The notes under the pieces: model-generated
The model's database searches: none
What the model was told of the DNA's origin: nothing
What the model saw: only the letters and a program-made list of their open reading frames with translations
Part shown: one piece after another, positions 1-10,942 of the stretch
Position numbering within the stretch: the first letter of the stretch is position 1
Layout of the letters: each line of letters opens with the position of its first letter
Assembly: GCF_041296385.1 (NCBI RefSeq)
Contig: NC_091017.1
Coordinates: 54,248,214 to 54,312,213, forward strand
Reading direction: 5' to 3'
DNA: 64,000 nucleotides
Source: Aphelocoma coerulescens
Lineage: Eukaryota; Chordata; Aves; Passeriformes; Corvidae
Program-made: the position numbers and the translations under genes

Positions 1-397
1 AATAACTAAGATGAAGCCCCATTCCCTTCCACTCTCAAACAAGGCAGTTCCTAGAAATAAATTGGACAGCTGAGTAAGAATATCCAACACTAGCCTTTAA
101 ACACCTAGCTGTCCATATGTTCCATGTACTATAGCAGATAACGGATTGCTCCCACAGCAGTGCCCAAAAAGCACTCCCCAAAACCTTCTGCCTCAGTGTG
201 CCCAAAAAAAAAATTACCACAGAGCATTAAATTGCAAATAATAATTATAAAAAACCCCACCACCAAAGAACAAGAACAAAAACCTAGACCTCTCCCTAGA
301 CATTTTTACCTCTCAAAGCAAAAACCAAACAGAAATGCAGGCTCTTGTAGCTTACCCCAATACATGATTTGTTCCACTGTAAGAAGTTTTTACTTAC

Positions 398-601
398 AGC
401 TTCTGTGTTGGCTGTTCATCTGGAGTCAGAATTCCAACTTCATTAACTTCGTATCTTTTCTTTGTATGTGCTGACACAATTTTATGCCCTTTTGCAATCT
501 CCCCACCAAAGAGGGCAATATTAGCTACAACACCTCGGTAGTGGTCAAAGGTAGAGTCAAATACTAAGGCTTTCAATGGATCAGCAGTATTACATTGGGG
601 T
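398..601 (-). CDS. GUF1: GUF1 coding exon 8 (domain II start)
   Basis: The exon has 204 nt, acceptor GGTGACAG and donor GTAAGT. It encodes [13 protein letters not shown] followed by [16 protein letters not shown], the beginning of the beta-barrel domain II. It ends in phase 2; the next exon is left of the window. Confidence 0.95.
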
Positions 602-3600
602 CTGTCACCAAAAAAAAGAATATTAATATATTATGCAGTGTGTTTCCATTCAATATTGAATGAGCAAGTACACCCACCCCAAACACTCTCATAGAATCAT
701 ACCAGGTTGGAAGGGATTTCAAGGATCACCTGATCTAACTTTTCTTGGCAAAAACACAGTCTTAACAAGACAGCCTAGCACCCTGCCCAAACAAATCAGA
801 GAGTGTCCAACATTGGGGAATCCACCACTTTCCTGGAGACATTATTCCAGTGGCTCTTTGTAGCTACTGTTTAAATACCAGACCATGGCAAAAGGTCTCC
901 CTTAAACCTTCTTCTCTCAAGGCTGAACAAGCCCACTTTTCTCAGCCTTTCCTCACAGGGCAAGCTACCCAGTCTTTTGGTCACCTCTGTGGCCCTTCTT
1001 CAGCCTGTCCACATTTTCTGCATAGCAGAGACCAAAACTGAACGCAGTATTCCAGGTGTGGACTAACCACGCGGGATAACGACTTCTTCATCTCTGCTAG
1101 TGATGTCCTTGTTGAGGCAACCCAGCATGCTGTTGTCTTTCTTTGCTGCAGCAGCACACTGTTCACTCATACTGACTTTGTTGCCCATAAGGACCCCCCG
1201 GGTCCATTTCCACAGAGATGCTCCCCAGCTAGGTAGATTCTAGCATGGGCTGTACTCCTGAATTATGTATTCCCAGGTGCATGACCTTTGCCTCCCTCTG
1301 TTGGTTCCAATTTCATATGGTTCTTGCTAGCCTACTCTTCCAGCCTGTATCTAGGTCTTCCTGCAAAGTGGCTCTCCCTTTTTGAAGTGTCTACTTCCCC
1401 TCTCAGTTTGGTATCACTGGCAAACTTCACTAGGGTACACATCCCAACTTCCAGATCACTTAGGATGACATGAAGCAGCATTGAGCACAATTCTGATCTC
1501 CAGCAAATCCTATTTGTGGCCAGTCTGAAAAGGAGATATCTACCACCACCCTCCGGGTGCAGCCTGTCAGACCGCTCCCTACCCACCACACAGACCACTC
1601 TACACTGTAACACAGTGGTTTCTCCAGGAGTCTCTGAGAAACCTTACCAAAAGCCTTAAAGATCCAGGTAGAAAGAAATCCAGGTAGACAGTGTCCAACA
1701 CTTGCACCAATAGCAGGTTCCTTTGCTGTACAATGTGATCAGGTTTGTCAAACACAATTTGCCCTTGGCGCATCCCTGCTCGCTTTTCCCAATCACACAC
1801 TTCATCTGACTTGTGATACCCCCAGGAGGATTTGTTCCATACCATTCCCAGGAACTGCAGTAAGACTACAGGCCTATAAATTCCTGGATCCTCCTTTAAG
1901 CTCCTCCTGTAGATGGGACATTAGCATTCTTCCAGTCTTCTGGGATGTCCCCTCATCTCCATGACTTCTCAAAGATTATGAAGAGCAGCTTTGCAATGAC
2001 ACAGCCAGCTCTCCTGCAATCCTCAGGTGGATACTGTCAGGGCTCATTGATGTGTAGGGGCCAGGCTCCTGTAACAGTTCACATACCAACTCTTTCTTTG
2101 CTGACAGTGGGTCTGTCCATAAACCTGCATTTTTGCTCCCCAGGCCTAAAGCCCAACAGTGCTGGTAACAACAGAGGTGAAGAAAATGTACCTCTGCTTT
2201 TCAGCCTCACTGGTAACTAATTCACATCTCCTGTTTAAGCACAAGTCACTATTCTCCTTCTCTGACATCTCTCTATAAAGTACTTTCTTTAGATCTGATG
2301 CATATTAAGTGTAAAACTACTGCCAATACTGTAAAAATGCAACTCATGATTACCTTAAAAGGTTAATTAGATACACAGTTAAATACAGACTTACGGTGGG
2401 ATCTTCTCAATGACCTTTTGAAGAACTTTTTCAACATTTGTTCCTTGTTTAGCAGAAATCTAAAACAAATTCAGCAACAATTTTATAAGACACATCTTAC
2501 ACTTATTAATATGATCATGTTTACTTAGACAGTTTTGGTGGCCACAGATAGTACTACCCACAAAAGCACTCAAAAGGACACTCTAGAATGCTATTGCTAA
2601 GAAATGTTTCTTTGATGCAAATTATAGTGTTTTTTTCTTTTGTCAATGGCAATTATGATAGAAACAAAAACTATTTATGGACTGTCAGAGAAGTAATTTA
2701 AAATCCCTGATGCCATTCCTCAAAAAATACTAGAATTTTTAGCCGAAAGGTATTTTCTCCACTCTTACAGAAGACAAACTTTAAAGAAATTCATATGTCA
2801 GACAAAAACAGGCAGACAGATAGCACCCTCTCAATTTACTACATGCACATGTCATTCATTAGTTACAAAGTAGATATATTATCAGCCATGTTATAAAACT
2901 TACAGCTCTTACCCTTATACATTCATCTGTAGGGATATCAAACAGCTTCTCAATTTGTTTTTCAACTCTTTCAGGGTCTGCATTTTTTAAGTCAATCTGC
3001 AAAACAACAAACTGCTAAATATTAATCATGTCTCCCACATCATCCAGTACTGTAGTTTTCAAAAGAACAACAAAGAGCCTTTTTGTATTTATGAGGAAAT
3101 ACTGTCTTGTCTTTAGGAAAAGATCAGTATTCATCTCATAAAGTCTTCCTTCCTTGATTTCAGGCAGGATTCCATCTGTAACTAGTCTAGTTTCGGCTTG
3201 TTTCATTAGGGAAAACACCTTTGCCCAAAGTTGGCAAAAATCTTTAGTTAACAAAGTAATTTGAAATCATTAAGTGCTACCTACACTGTTTATATGTTCA
3301 AACATTAAATACAATATAAATCTACAAAAAGCAATTAACATAAGATGAGCAGTAACTAATCTTGTGATTCCAATAACACAACCCTCAAAATTGCACAGAA
3401 AATAACACTTGAATTTCATTTAAAACCAAGACTAGGTTTTTTAAATATTGAGCTCCTACTCTTGTCATTTCCTCAGTATCAATGAACTTTTAACACCACC
3501 AATTCCAACTGTAAACCCAGCACTGCAAAGTCTGCCACTAAGTCATGTCCTTAAGTGCTATGTGTTTTAAATACCTACAAGTATTTCATGAAATTAAAAA

Positions 3601-6600
3601 TTTCATAGCAGTTACTGTAAAATTTCCGAGACAGCAAATACAGAAAATTCTTTTTACATTCTAGCAATGTTATATATAAATCCAATAAATATTATAATAA
3701 ATAATACTTTTTGTTATATACTTCTATTTGAGGTTACATTTCTGATCAGTCTTATACACATTTAAACAACCCAACTATTTAATAGAAAACACTAGAAACT
3801 TTATTACCTTATTTATGACAGGAATTATTGAAAGCTGTGCTTCAAAGGCAAGATAGAAGTTTGCCACTGTCTGAGCCTGAACACCCTAGAAAATAACATT
3901 ATAAGGTTTAACACAGAAACCTCCTCAGTTTTGGTGTGGTTTTGGGGAGTACTTCTAGGCATACCATACAGTTTAAAATTACTTTGCTATTCTATCAACT
4001 CCTTCATTTAGGAGATGGATAACTAAAAGGTGTTTGATAATATGCAACTGCTGAGAAAGAAAACAACTTTCCTAATTATAATTTCTTGTAATCTGAATAT
4101 AAAGAAACAAACCAATAATATTGTATCTCTGACCACTTCCATGGAATTATTTATAGGTAACATTATGTGCCAAGTACAGATTTTTCTGCATGCTAGGATG
4201 TTGGCTACTCAGAAATAAGTAACAGGTACCTCAAAGAATAGACTTTTTAGTTCTCAACAAACTATTTACAAATGGCCTCTGACAAAGAAAAAGAGATGTT
4301 TATGATGGTGGTAAGACTATAGTTACTCCACAGAGCAGGAACGTACCTTCAGCTGACCATGCTAATGAACGAGACTATAAAGCAACAATATCACAGCTGG
4401 ATCAGAGAGCACAGAAGCGGACATGGGGAGCAAGAGAAGTGGGAAAACAGAAGCTACTTGTTGTCTTTTCTTTGCTCAGAACAGATCCAGTGGAAGATTA
4501 CTTATATGGGGTTATCCACTATAAGGGATATCAGCCTAACATTTTAGGCAATATAAAGAAACAACAAAGAATACTTATTAAAAAAATTATAATGAAAAAG
4601 TTGAGTTTGTAAGTATTCTGACTGAAAGATGAATACAGAATACTAAGTAATCACATAATATTTAGAAGTGACATAAAAAACCAATTAAATATAAAAACAT
4701 CAGTTAGGGAGCATATTTATTACTGAAGCTTGCTTAAGAAGGCCACTTGCCCATCAAGGTAAGAAGGAGCACGTGTTCATAATCACTGAAAGTGAGCTGG
4801 GTTTGGGGTTTTTAGATATAACAAGGGAAACAGTAGCATTCATTTGACCCTTGTACAATACAATCATAAATATACGATAGAAGAAATTCTCACAAAGTAT
4901 TTTGATGATAATGTGCCCATATTTAACATCATGATTTCATAATTCTCATATTCTAGTCTGTTAACTGAAGGTATTCAAATGGGTGTTAGTACAATAGCTA
5001 GAAGTTCTCTAGACTGCCATTTGCAAAATTCATACTCTAAAAAATAGGATCTGATTCTTCACTAATTGATTCTGTGCTCTTTTTGCTATGTCATGGAACT
5101 GTGGTATCTGTCAATACAAGTCTCTAGGTAATTTTTAAACTCCCATTACTCTTTTTCTGCAACCTAATACTTTCATGGAGACAGTCTAGGGGCAAAAACA
5201 CTAGCAGAAAAACTAAAAAAACCCACCACCTAGTTTACCTCTACTTTAGGGAAATACTGAAATACTAAACAGAAAACAAGAATTAAGAACTACACCTCAT
5301 TTGCATCCACTACAAGTATGACACCTTGACAGGCAGATAGTGACCGCGATACTTCATAGCTGAAATCTACGTGCCCCTGTGGAGAAGACAAAAATTCACA
5401 ATTTTAGGTACTTCTAGAGTCTTTTGCAAAGATTTCTGTACTATGTTGTTTTCATTTGTATATATATGTTCACATTCTTATAAAAGAAGAATTGAACAAA
5501 CACAAGAAGCCAGAAATCTCCTGCTTTCAAATATAAAGACATTTAGATTTGTGTGATTTCAACACTGCTTATATTTAACTTACTGGCGTATCAATAAGAT
5601 TTAAGAGGTAGTTTATGCCTTCATGATTGTAAAAGAGAGATGCAGATTGGGCTTTAACCGTAATTCCTCTTTCACGTTCCACTTGCAGTTTATCCAGCAC
5701 TTGCTTATTACGGTCAGTTTTAGAAATTGCTCCTACAAATAAGAAAAGAAAAACCTTTATTACCTAATTTACTACATAATTCTTGAAAATGCCATTAACC
5801 AAGAGTTAACCAAAGCAAACGAAGCTTTCCCATATGACTAAGATTTCCAATCCAAAACAAAACTGTACATCAACTCTTTACATCTGTCAAATAAAGTTTA
5901 CGCATAAAGTTATATACAATAATATCCTGAATAAGCAAAATATAAAACATCATCTAAGAAATTAAGAAGAAGCAAAAATTTCTTTGAATTGTAAATGATT
6001 TTGATATTTAGGGAAACTTCACCTCCTGTCACCGGAGAGGAGTGGCCCACAGGTCCAAGACCAACCTCGAGTGCAAGATGATCATTAGCCTACAGTGACA
6101 GACCTGAATTCAAAATCCCATTCTATCACAGGCATCAAACAAAAATGCTCACAGTGATACATGGGAGGCAATCATAAAAAATAACTTTGATCAAAAATTT
6201 CTCTTCCTGGTTTTGTTTCGTTCACCCTTAAATGAAAGTCCAGAATTCCCAGGTCTTGACAATCCCACCCCTTCTGTCCACCCCAACCACTGGCAGTAAA
6301 CATCACAAAATTTGCCATGTACTGATCTAATGGATGACTGGTTGGAATGACAGAAATAACATCTTGAACAAGGAAGTAAACTCCTTTTCAGTCTCTTTCC
6401 AAAATATGTATTTCTTTTCCTTACGCCTACATGTAGGCAGATCTCAACCACAAAGTCCATATATCTGTAACACTACACAACTGAGAGCCTAAAAGCACAA
6501 AAGCAACACTAGAAGAGCAAAAATATTAGAAATTTTAATAATAACCAAAGGTACAGAAACTTAAGATGCCACTTTCCATGTCAAAAAAGGTAGTATAAAA

Positions 6601-8469
6601 TGAGAATATTTACCTGTAATTTCCAGCAATCTGTCTGCTAGTGTACTTTTGCCATGATCTACATGAGCTATAATACTGAAGTTTCTAATGCTTTCAACAG
6701 GATACGACGACATATCTAATTTTTCCTGAAAAACAGAAATTTCTTTTCATAAATCAAGGTTACAGTCTCTATATACAATATGACCTAGCCTTTAAAAAAC
6801 TCAATTCTTTAATTGTTCTCTAGAAGAAGCACAGGTTGAACAGAGATACAAAAACTTAAACTGTCACCATTGTTTATAATGCTGGCATTTCACTTAGGCA
6901 TACAGATGTATACTTTTTTAATCACTAAATAATCATGAAATATGCTGGAAAGTGTGTGAAAGGTTCTTATGTACATAGGGAGCTGGAAAACTTTGGTTTA
7001 CAGTTTTAAGTTTGTGAAACTACTAAACTTAAGGATTAAGAAAACTGGATTCAGGGGGCCATTAAGGACATCATTCCTCACAAGCATGATATCAATATAG
7101 AGCCATTACCTAGAGACTCGGGGAGTGGCGACCTTATCATAAGGAGCAAGCAGGCTGCAGAAAAGGATGCCATGGTTAACACTTATCTTGGCTAAATTTT
7201 AAAAAATGCAGAAAACCACCCTGACATAGAAAGGTCCAACATTAACTTTTGTGTTATTCATGCTCATTCCTAGTAACAACACATTTTGAAGAAAAGCGGC
7301 TTCCTTGATTTTCAAAGCTTTGAGATTCAGAAACCAGGAGACCCCTGAGAGCAATCAGCAAAACTTCACTGAAAAACTCTGGCTGCCAATTTTAGCGACA
7401 CACAGAGCTCATCTCTCTAATTCAGGCTCTGCACACAGCTCTGGGCCAGCAGGGAAGTAGTGAGCGTGGTGTTGTTTGCTAGCATCAGTACACAGCATTC
7501 AGCAGCGTTTTCTGCCATGTCTCTCACAGGTGTCTTGGCTTGAAAAGGCAAGGTCTGCTATTGCCACAGGGACACAAGGCCCCTGCAGCAGGAAATTCCT
7601 ACTGCTGTTCCAACACAGATTCTTGCACACAGTGTGCAAGAGGCCGATCCACACACAAAGTCAAAGTATTTGATTTATTTACACTTCTGTGCAGAAAGGG
7701 GCACTGGGTGGAAAATCCACAAAGCCACTGTATTTGATTTATTTACACTTCTGTGCAGAAAGGGGCACTGGGTGGAAAATCCACAAAGCCACCCAACAAC
7801 TATCAGAACTTCATACTATTTATACATTTCAGCAAACAAAGACATTAATGTTCACTGCCTACAAGTTGCACCGTTGTCTTATTAATCAGTATTCCTATCG
7901 GTTACATGATTCCCTCGCTTTTTATGCTAGTTAGCCGGCATAGTCTCCTTCTTTTGAGTCAGTGGGTTTCTTTGGCCAGTGGTCATGATCTCCCCCTACC
8001 AGAATTACCTTTTTACTCAGGCAGAGCCGATTTCAGCACAGGTGCTGAGTTGGCTTTGTTATCCTGGGAGTTCTGGCCAGTGTCCTCCTGGCCCGTGAAT
8101 TCTGCATTCCTAGTGTCCGCTACCAGCAGTACACCCCTCTCTCCAAGCTTTGTTAACCTGCCCCTAGAACTGAGATCACTAAAACAGGTCAAGCACGGCA
8201 ATTCTACCAACAAGTGACGCGTCCTTCTTCCACCTGGACGCCAACGTGGCCTGCCTGGAAAGGCCGCCTGCCCCACGCGGGCCGGCAGCCGGTCAGGCTC
8301 GGGCAGGTGCACCGGCGGCGCTGAGACTCACCTCGCCGCGGCAGCTGTACCGCCGCCCGCCCCACGCGGGCAGCCAGGCCGCAGCACGGCAGAGCGGGGC
8401 GCCAGCGGCGCCGCGGGGGCTCGGCAGCCGCGCCCCCCAGCGCAGCACCGCCCTGCCGGCGAGGGCCAT
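398..8469 (-). CDS. GUF1: GUF1, mitochondrial LepA/EF4-type translation GTPase (5' eight coding exons; 3' part beyond left edge)
   Basis: GUF1 is the mitochondrial counterpart of bacterial LepA/EF4, a ribosome-binding GTPase of the inner-membrane matrix face that supports mitochondrial protein synthesis. Coding exons on the minus strand are 8469-8332, 6725-6614, 5732-5584, 5376-5296, 3885-3808, 2996-2913, 2459-2395 and 601-398, all with AG/GT borders and compatible phases. They give 303 complete codons; the human protein is about 669 residues as I recall it, so roughly half is present. Residues 1-46 are Arg/Ala-rich, fitting a mitochondrial targeting peptide. G motifs are intact: G1 HVDHGKST (67-74), switch I RGITVKAQ (105-112), G3 DTPGH (131-135), G4 NKID (185-188, split by an intron) and G5 SAK (216-218). 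The last exon enters domain II ([11 protein letters not shown]). The start is the only ATG in the CpG island that leads into the exon-1 donor. I see no frameshift or lost residue. Identification is very secure; the rest lies left of position 398. Confidence 0.96.
689..2290 (-). mobile_element. CR1 LINE, 3' portion, minus strand (GUF1 intron 7)
   Basis: The left end carries the CR1 3' tail in reverse (CATAGAATCAT, then GGTTGGAAGGGATTTCAAGG). The sequence that follows matches the usual avian CR1 course: TTCCAGTGGCTC, CTTCTCTCAAGGCTGAACAAG, TTCCAGGTGTGGACTAACC. Frames are short and broken, so it is an old 5'-truncated copy. It is in the same orientation as GUF1 and fills nearly all of the intron between exons 8 and 7. 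The right boundary is approximate. Confidence 0.8.
2395..2459 (-). CDS. GUF1: GUF1 coding exon 7 (G5)
   Basis: The exon has 65 nt encoding [20 protein letters not shown], with the SAK of G5. Acceptor is GTTTTAG, donor GTAAGT, ending in phase 2. Confidence 0.93.
2913..2996 (-). CDS. GUF1: GUF1 coding exon 6
   Basis: The exon has 28 codons beginning [19 protein letters not shown], with acceptor TTTTGCAG and donor GTAAGA. It supplies the ID of NKID. The frame continues into the SAK motif of the next exon. Confidence 0.94.
3808..3885 (-). CDS. GUF1: GUF1 coding exon 5
   Basis: The exon has 26 codons, [19 protein letters not shown] to PVINK, with acceptor TTTTCTAG and donor GTAATA. It carries the NK of the G4 guanine-specificity motif. 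Confidence 0.94.
5296..5376 (-). CDS. GUF1: GUF1 coding exon 4 (switch II)
   Basis: The exon has 27 codons, starting [13 protein letters not shown] and ending VVDANE. It completes the DTPGH G3 motif begun in the previous exon. The acceptor is CTCCACAG and the donor is GTGTAG, a weaker donor than its neighbours. Confidence 0.94.
5584..5732 (-). CDS. GUF1: GUF1 coding exon 3 (switch I)
   Basis: The exon has 149 nt, acceptor TTTGTAG and donor GTAAGT. It encodes [20 protein letters not shown], the highly conserved switch I region, and ends with NLIDTP, the first half of G3. It ends in phase 0. Confidence 0.95.
6614..6725 (-). CDS. GUF1: GUF1 coding exon 2 (P-loop)
   Basis: The exon has 112 nt, acceptor TTTTTCAG and donor GTAAAT, and ends in phase 1. 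It encodes [20 protein letters not shown], the G1 P-loop typical of translational GTPases. Confidence 0.95.
7531..8212 (-). mobile_element. LTR-like element in GUF1 intron 1 (boundaries uncertain)
   Basis: Read on the minus strand, the segment has LTR-like order. It starts TGTTGGTAGAATTG (from 8212), has a TATA-like CATAAAAAG near 7915, and AATAAA signals at 7743-7738 and 7679-7674. It ends ...AAGCCAAGACA at 7531. No perfect target duplication fits both ends. An alternative right end at 8038 gives CAGG on both sides (7527-7530 and 8039-8042). It is in the sense orientation relative to GUF1 and begins about 120 bp inside intron 1. Confidence 0.45.
7666..7792. repeat. 64-bp tandem duplication, two near-identical copies
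   Basis: Copy 1 spans 7666-7729 and copy 2 spans 7730-7792. They agree at essentially every base until the final one, so the duplication is recent. Each copy contains TTTATT, that is AATAAA on the minus strand. Confidence 0.95.
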
Positions 8470-8720
8470 GGCGCTGGGCAGCCGCTCCGCTCCGCTCGGC
8501 TCAGCTCCGCTCCCCTCAGCTCAACCCGCCATGCGCCACTGCCCTCAGGCCGCGCCCGGCGCGCCGCAGAGCGAGCACAGCGCTCCGGGAAGGAGGCGGC
8601 GGCGGCCGCGCTGTGACGCGGCGGAAGTGCAGCCGGGACGGCGCTCGGAGCGTGGGACGGCGCTGCCGCGAGATACTGCAGCACCGGCATTGCAGACGCA
8701 CCGCTGCCTGGCGGGCCTGC
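8220..8720 (-). promoter_or_regulatory. CpG-island promoter of GUF1
   Basis: This is the only strongly GC- and CpG-rich stretch in the left half. It holds GUF1 exon 1 and the sequence just upstream of it. Visible elements include an ETS-type site CGGAAGTG (8622-8629), a CRE-like TGACGC (8614-8619), and a run of CTCCG/CTCAG short repeats (8484-8521). There is no TATA box, as is usual for housekeeping genes. It may also serve the rightward YIPF7 through a non-coding first exon, but I cannot see one. Confidence 0.8.
8332..8469 (-). CDS. GUF1: GUF1 coding exon 1 (targeting peptide)
   Basis: The exon has 46 codons from ATG (8469-8467) to CGGCGAG, followed by the donor GTGAGT, and ends in phase 0. 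The peptide begins [15 protein letters not shown] and is rich in Arg and Ala with almost no acidic residues, as expected for a mitochondrial presequence. It lies inside a CpG island, which explains several long spurious frames on both strands here. Confidence 0.9.
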
Positions 8721-8739
8721 CGCTCTGCTGGCATGTGGC

Positions 8740-10284
8740 TGTTGTGGCCGTCAAGGCTGTGCTTTGTTGTCCTGCGGTGACTGGCCAAACCGGAACATTT
8801 GTTAAATTCTGGAAGCGGAAGATTGTTGCCGTATTCTCAGATCCGGTTTCCGCGTGTAACTCTTCATCACGGTGTTCACGGGTTTTCCAGATATTTTTCT
8901 AGCTTATGTCTCCTAGTTCAGCTTTTTTTAGTGACCGTGTGTTCCTCTGTTTTTTTCTTGAAATTTTTGCGTAAGGATTTCATAGACATGGGAAAACGTG
9001 CAGGCGAGGGTCCCTGCTCTGTTTACATGTATTGGCTTCTCCTTTCTCTTCCTCAAATTAAGATTTCAGCTGTAGCTATGTGAAATATTTCAGAAATGCC
9101 AGCAGACCACTTAGCTAAGAAAACTGCAAATACTTAATCAGATTCACAATCTAGAGATGTGCCAAACAAAGCAAGACACTATATTTTGAGGGTAAAATCA
9201 TTTATAGGAGGTTTAATTTCAGGATGTCAGTATAAAGTTCATATTCCTTTTTAAGTTACAAGGATTTGGTCTCAAAAGGCTGCATAAAAGTGATAGGCAG
9301 TGCAGCCAGCACGAGTTCCATGTAAAATGACTTGGGATTGTACAGTAGTGAATTTGCTAATGTAGTTCACTGCTGGTCTGATCCCATGGAATTTGGGTAG
9401 TAACGTACAAAGAGAATCCTTTGGCAAAATCATGAAAATGTATAGGAAAAGGAGAAGTATGTGCTTAAATGGTGAATGAATGCAACAGGAACCAAGAATC
9501 CAAAGTCATGATTCAGAGCAGGTGTATGAGTATAGCAGCCCTGTTTGGACGCAAACATTGTCCCTGCTACCCACACATTAAGTTTGATGCGCTTATAGGT
9601 ATTGGCTTACCTGTGTGCAATAGCAGAGAACACAAATACACAGCAATCCTATCATTCCTAAGGGGATAATTGTCTTCATTGTCCTAAGGTACATCAATAT
9701 CAAAAAATCTAAGAAAGTGCTCCATTAGCAGGAATTAAGCTAATATGCTTTTCATACTGTATTAAAGAGAGTGCACTCTTGCACTGAGAGAGCAATTTAT
9801 ATAGATAGCAGATTTCAGCCATTCCAGAACAGCTCAACCACACGTTCACACTACCAGGACATGCGTAGGGACGTGCAAAATCACGTTGTCTCAAAAATAC
9901 CTGAAAAAGCATAATTCAAACCAGATAGGTTGCACTTGGCACTCCATATCTACACCTTAGAGAACAAAGACTTGTGTTTGCACCACATGCACACTAAGCT
10001 GGCTGGATTCAAGCAGCTGTGCTGGAGTAACTGAATGAGCTCATGTGCTGCATCTTCATCCTGGAACTTGTTCTTGTCCTATTGTCATTGAGTGAACACC
10101 TATGGAGTGAGTGCTGGTCCACACAGAGAGACAGCAGTCCTTAATGTAAAGCTCTTGCAGGTCCATGTATTTTAGAGTTCTGAGATAAATGAAGAAAAGC
10201 AGGAATGGAACTGCATTTCAAGCATGACTCCTAATCATATGAACAAAATATATTAAATAGAAGTTCCGATTGGAGGTCCATCAT
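8740..10284. other. Non-coding stretch right of the GUF1 promoter
   Basis: AT-rich sequence with no recognisable exon, RNA gene or repeat family. It could hold a non-coding 5' exon of YIPF7, but nothing in the sequence supports one specifically. Confidence 0.5.
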
Positions 10285-10938
10285 TGTGGGATATGCCCAG
10301 CCCTTGCCCTGGAGGGATCTCTGCTGAGACAAGAGATTTTGCAATCTCCCAGCAGGACTCCCTGAAAGGGGCAGCCGCTTCTTGGGTCATGGCGGGAAAA
10401 GTGGACCCACAATCCTTTGAGAGACACTATGCAGATCTTTCTGTAACCCATTGGTCCGTCCCAGACCCTCTGTAACCCATTGGTCTGTCCCAGACCCTCT
10501 GTAACCCATTGGTCCGTCCCAGACCCTCTGTAACCCATTGGTCTGTCCCAGACCCTCTGTAACCCATTGGTCCCCTGCTGATCCCCTGTATCCCTATAAA
10601 AGAAAGCCCCTTCGCCGGTGGGGGAGAGAGCTCGTCCCTGGATTTTCCCCTTCGCCGGAGGGAACCAACAATAAAGCTACCTCTGTGCGGAACCAGCCAC
10701 ACGGGCCTCTCGTCTCTCTCTGGTCTGGTTTGGCCTGGAGGATGCCCTGCAGAGCTGAGCTGGAATCACGAGCTGATAATCACTAAAGAGCTGATAGCCT
10801 CTGCAAGGGCCCTCCTTTGCCAGCAGCTGAGAGGAAGACACTGGGCCTCGGGAAGGCGATCCCTTCCGGGACCATCTCTCCGGACCAGTCACCTCTTCCT
10901 GGGTCAGAGCCACGGACCCCCCCACCAGCTGAAATACA
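10285..10938 (+). mobile_element. Solo LTR, class I-like, with 4-bp target duplication TCAT
   Basis: The element starts TGTGGGATATG at 10285 and ends AATACA at 10938. It is flanked by TCAT at 10281-10284 and 10939-10942. A 4-bp duplication is typical of gammaretrovirus-like integrases. Inside, in the right order, are an array of CCAAT boxes (10441-10573), TATAAAAG (10595-10602) and AATAAA (10670-10675). The 12-mer CCCCTTCGCCGG occurs twice, around 10607 and 10647. No internal retroviral sequence remains, so it is a recombined solo LTR. Confidence 0.88.
10441..10573 (+). repeat. 29-bp tandem repeat, 4.6 copies, each with an inverted CCAAT box
   Basis: Units begin at 10441, 10470, 10499, 10528 and 10557. 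Each contains CCATTGG, which reads CCAAT on the other strand. Units alternate between TCCGTCCC and TCTGTCCC, so the array grew by duplicating a 58-bp pair. It lies just upstream of the LTR TATA box, where retroviral enhancers sit. Confidence 0.95.
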
Positions 10939-10942
10939 TCAT

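Noticed and set aside
8246..8902. Long open frames on both strands over the CpG island
   Set aside because: GC-rich sequence lacks stop codons by chance. Only the GUF1 exon-1 frame has a donor and links to downstream GUF1 exons.
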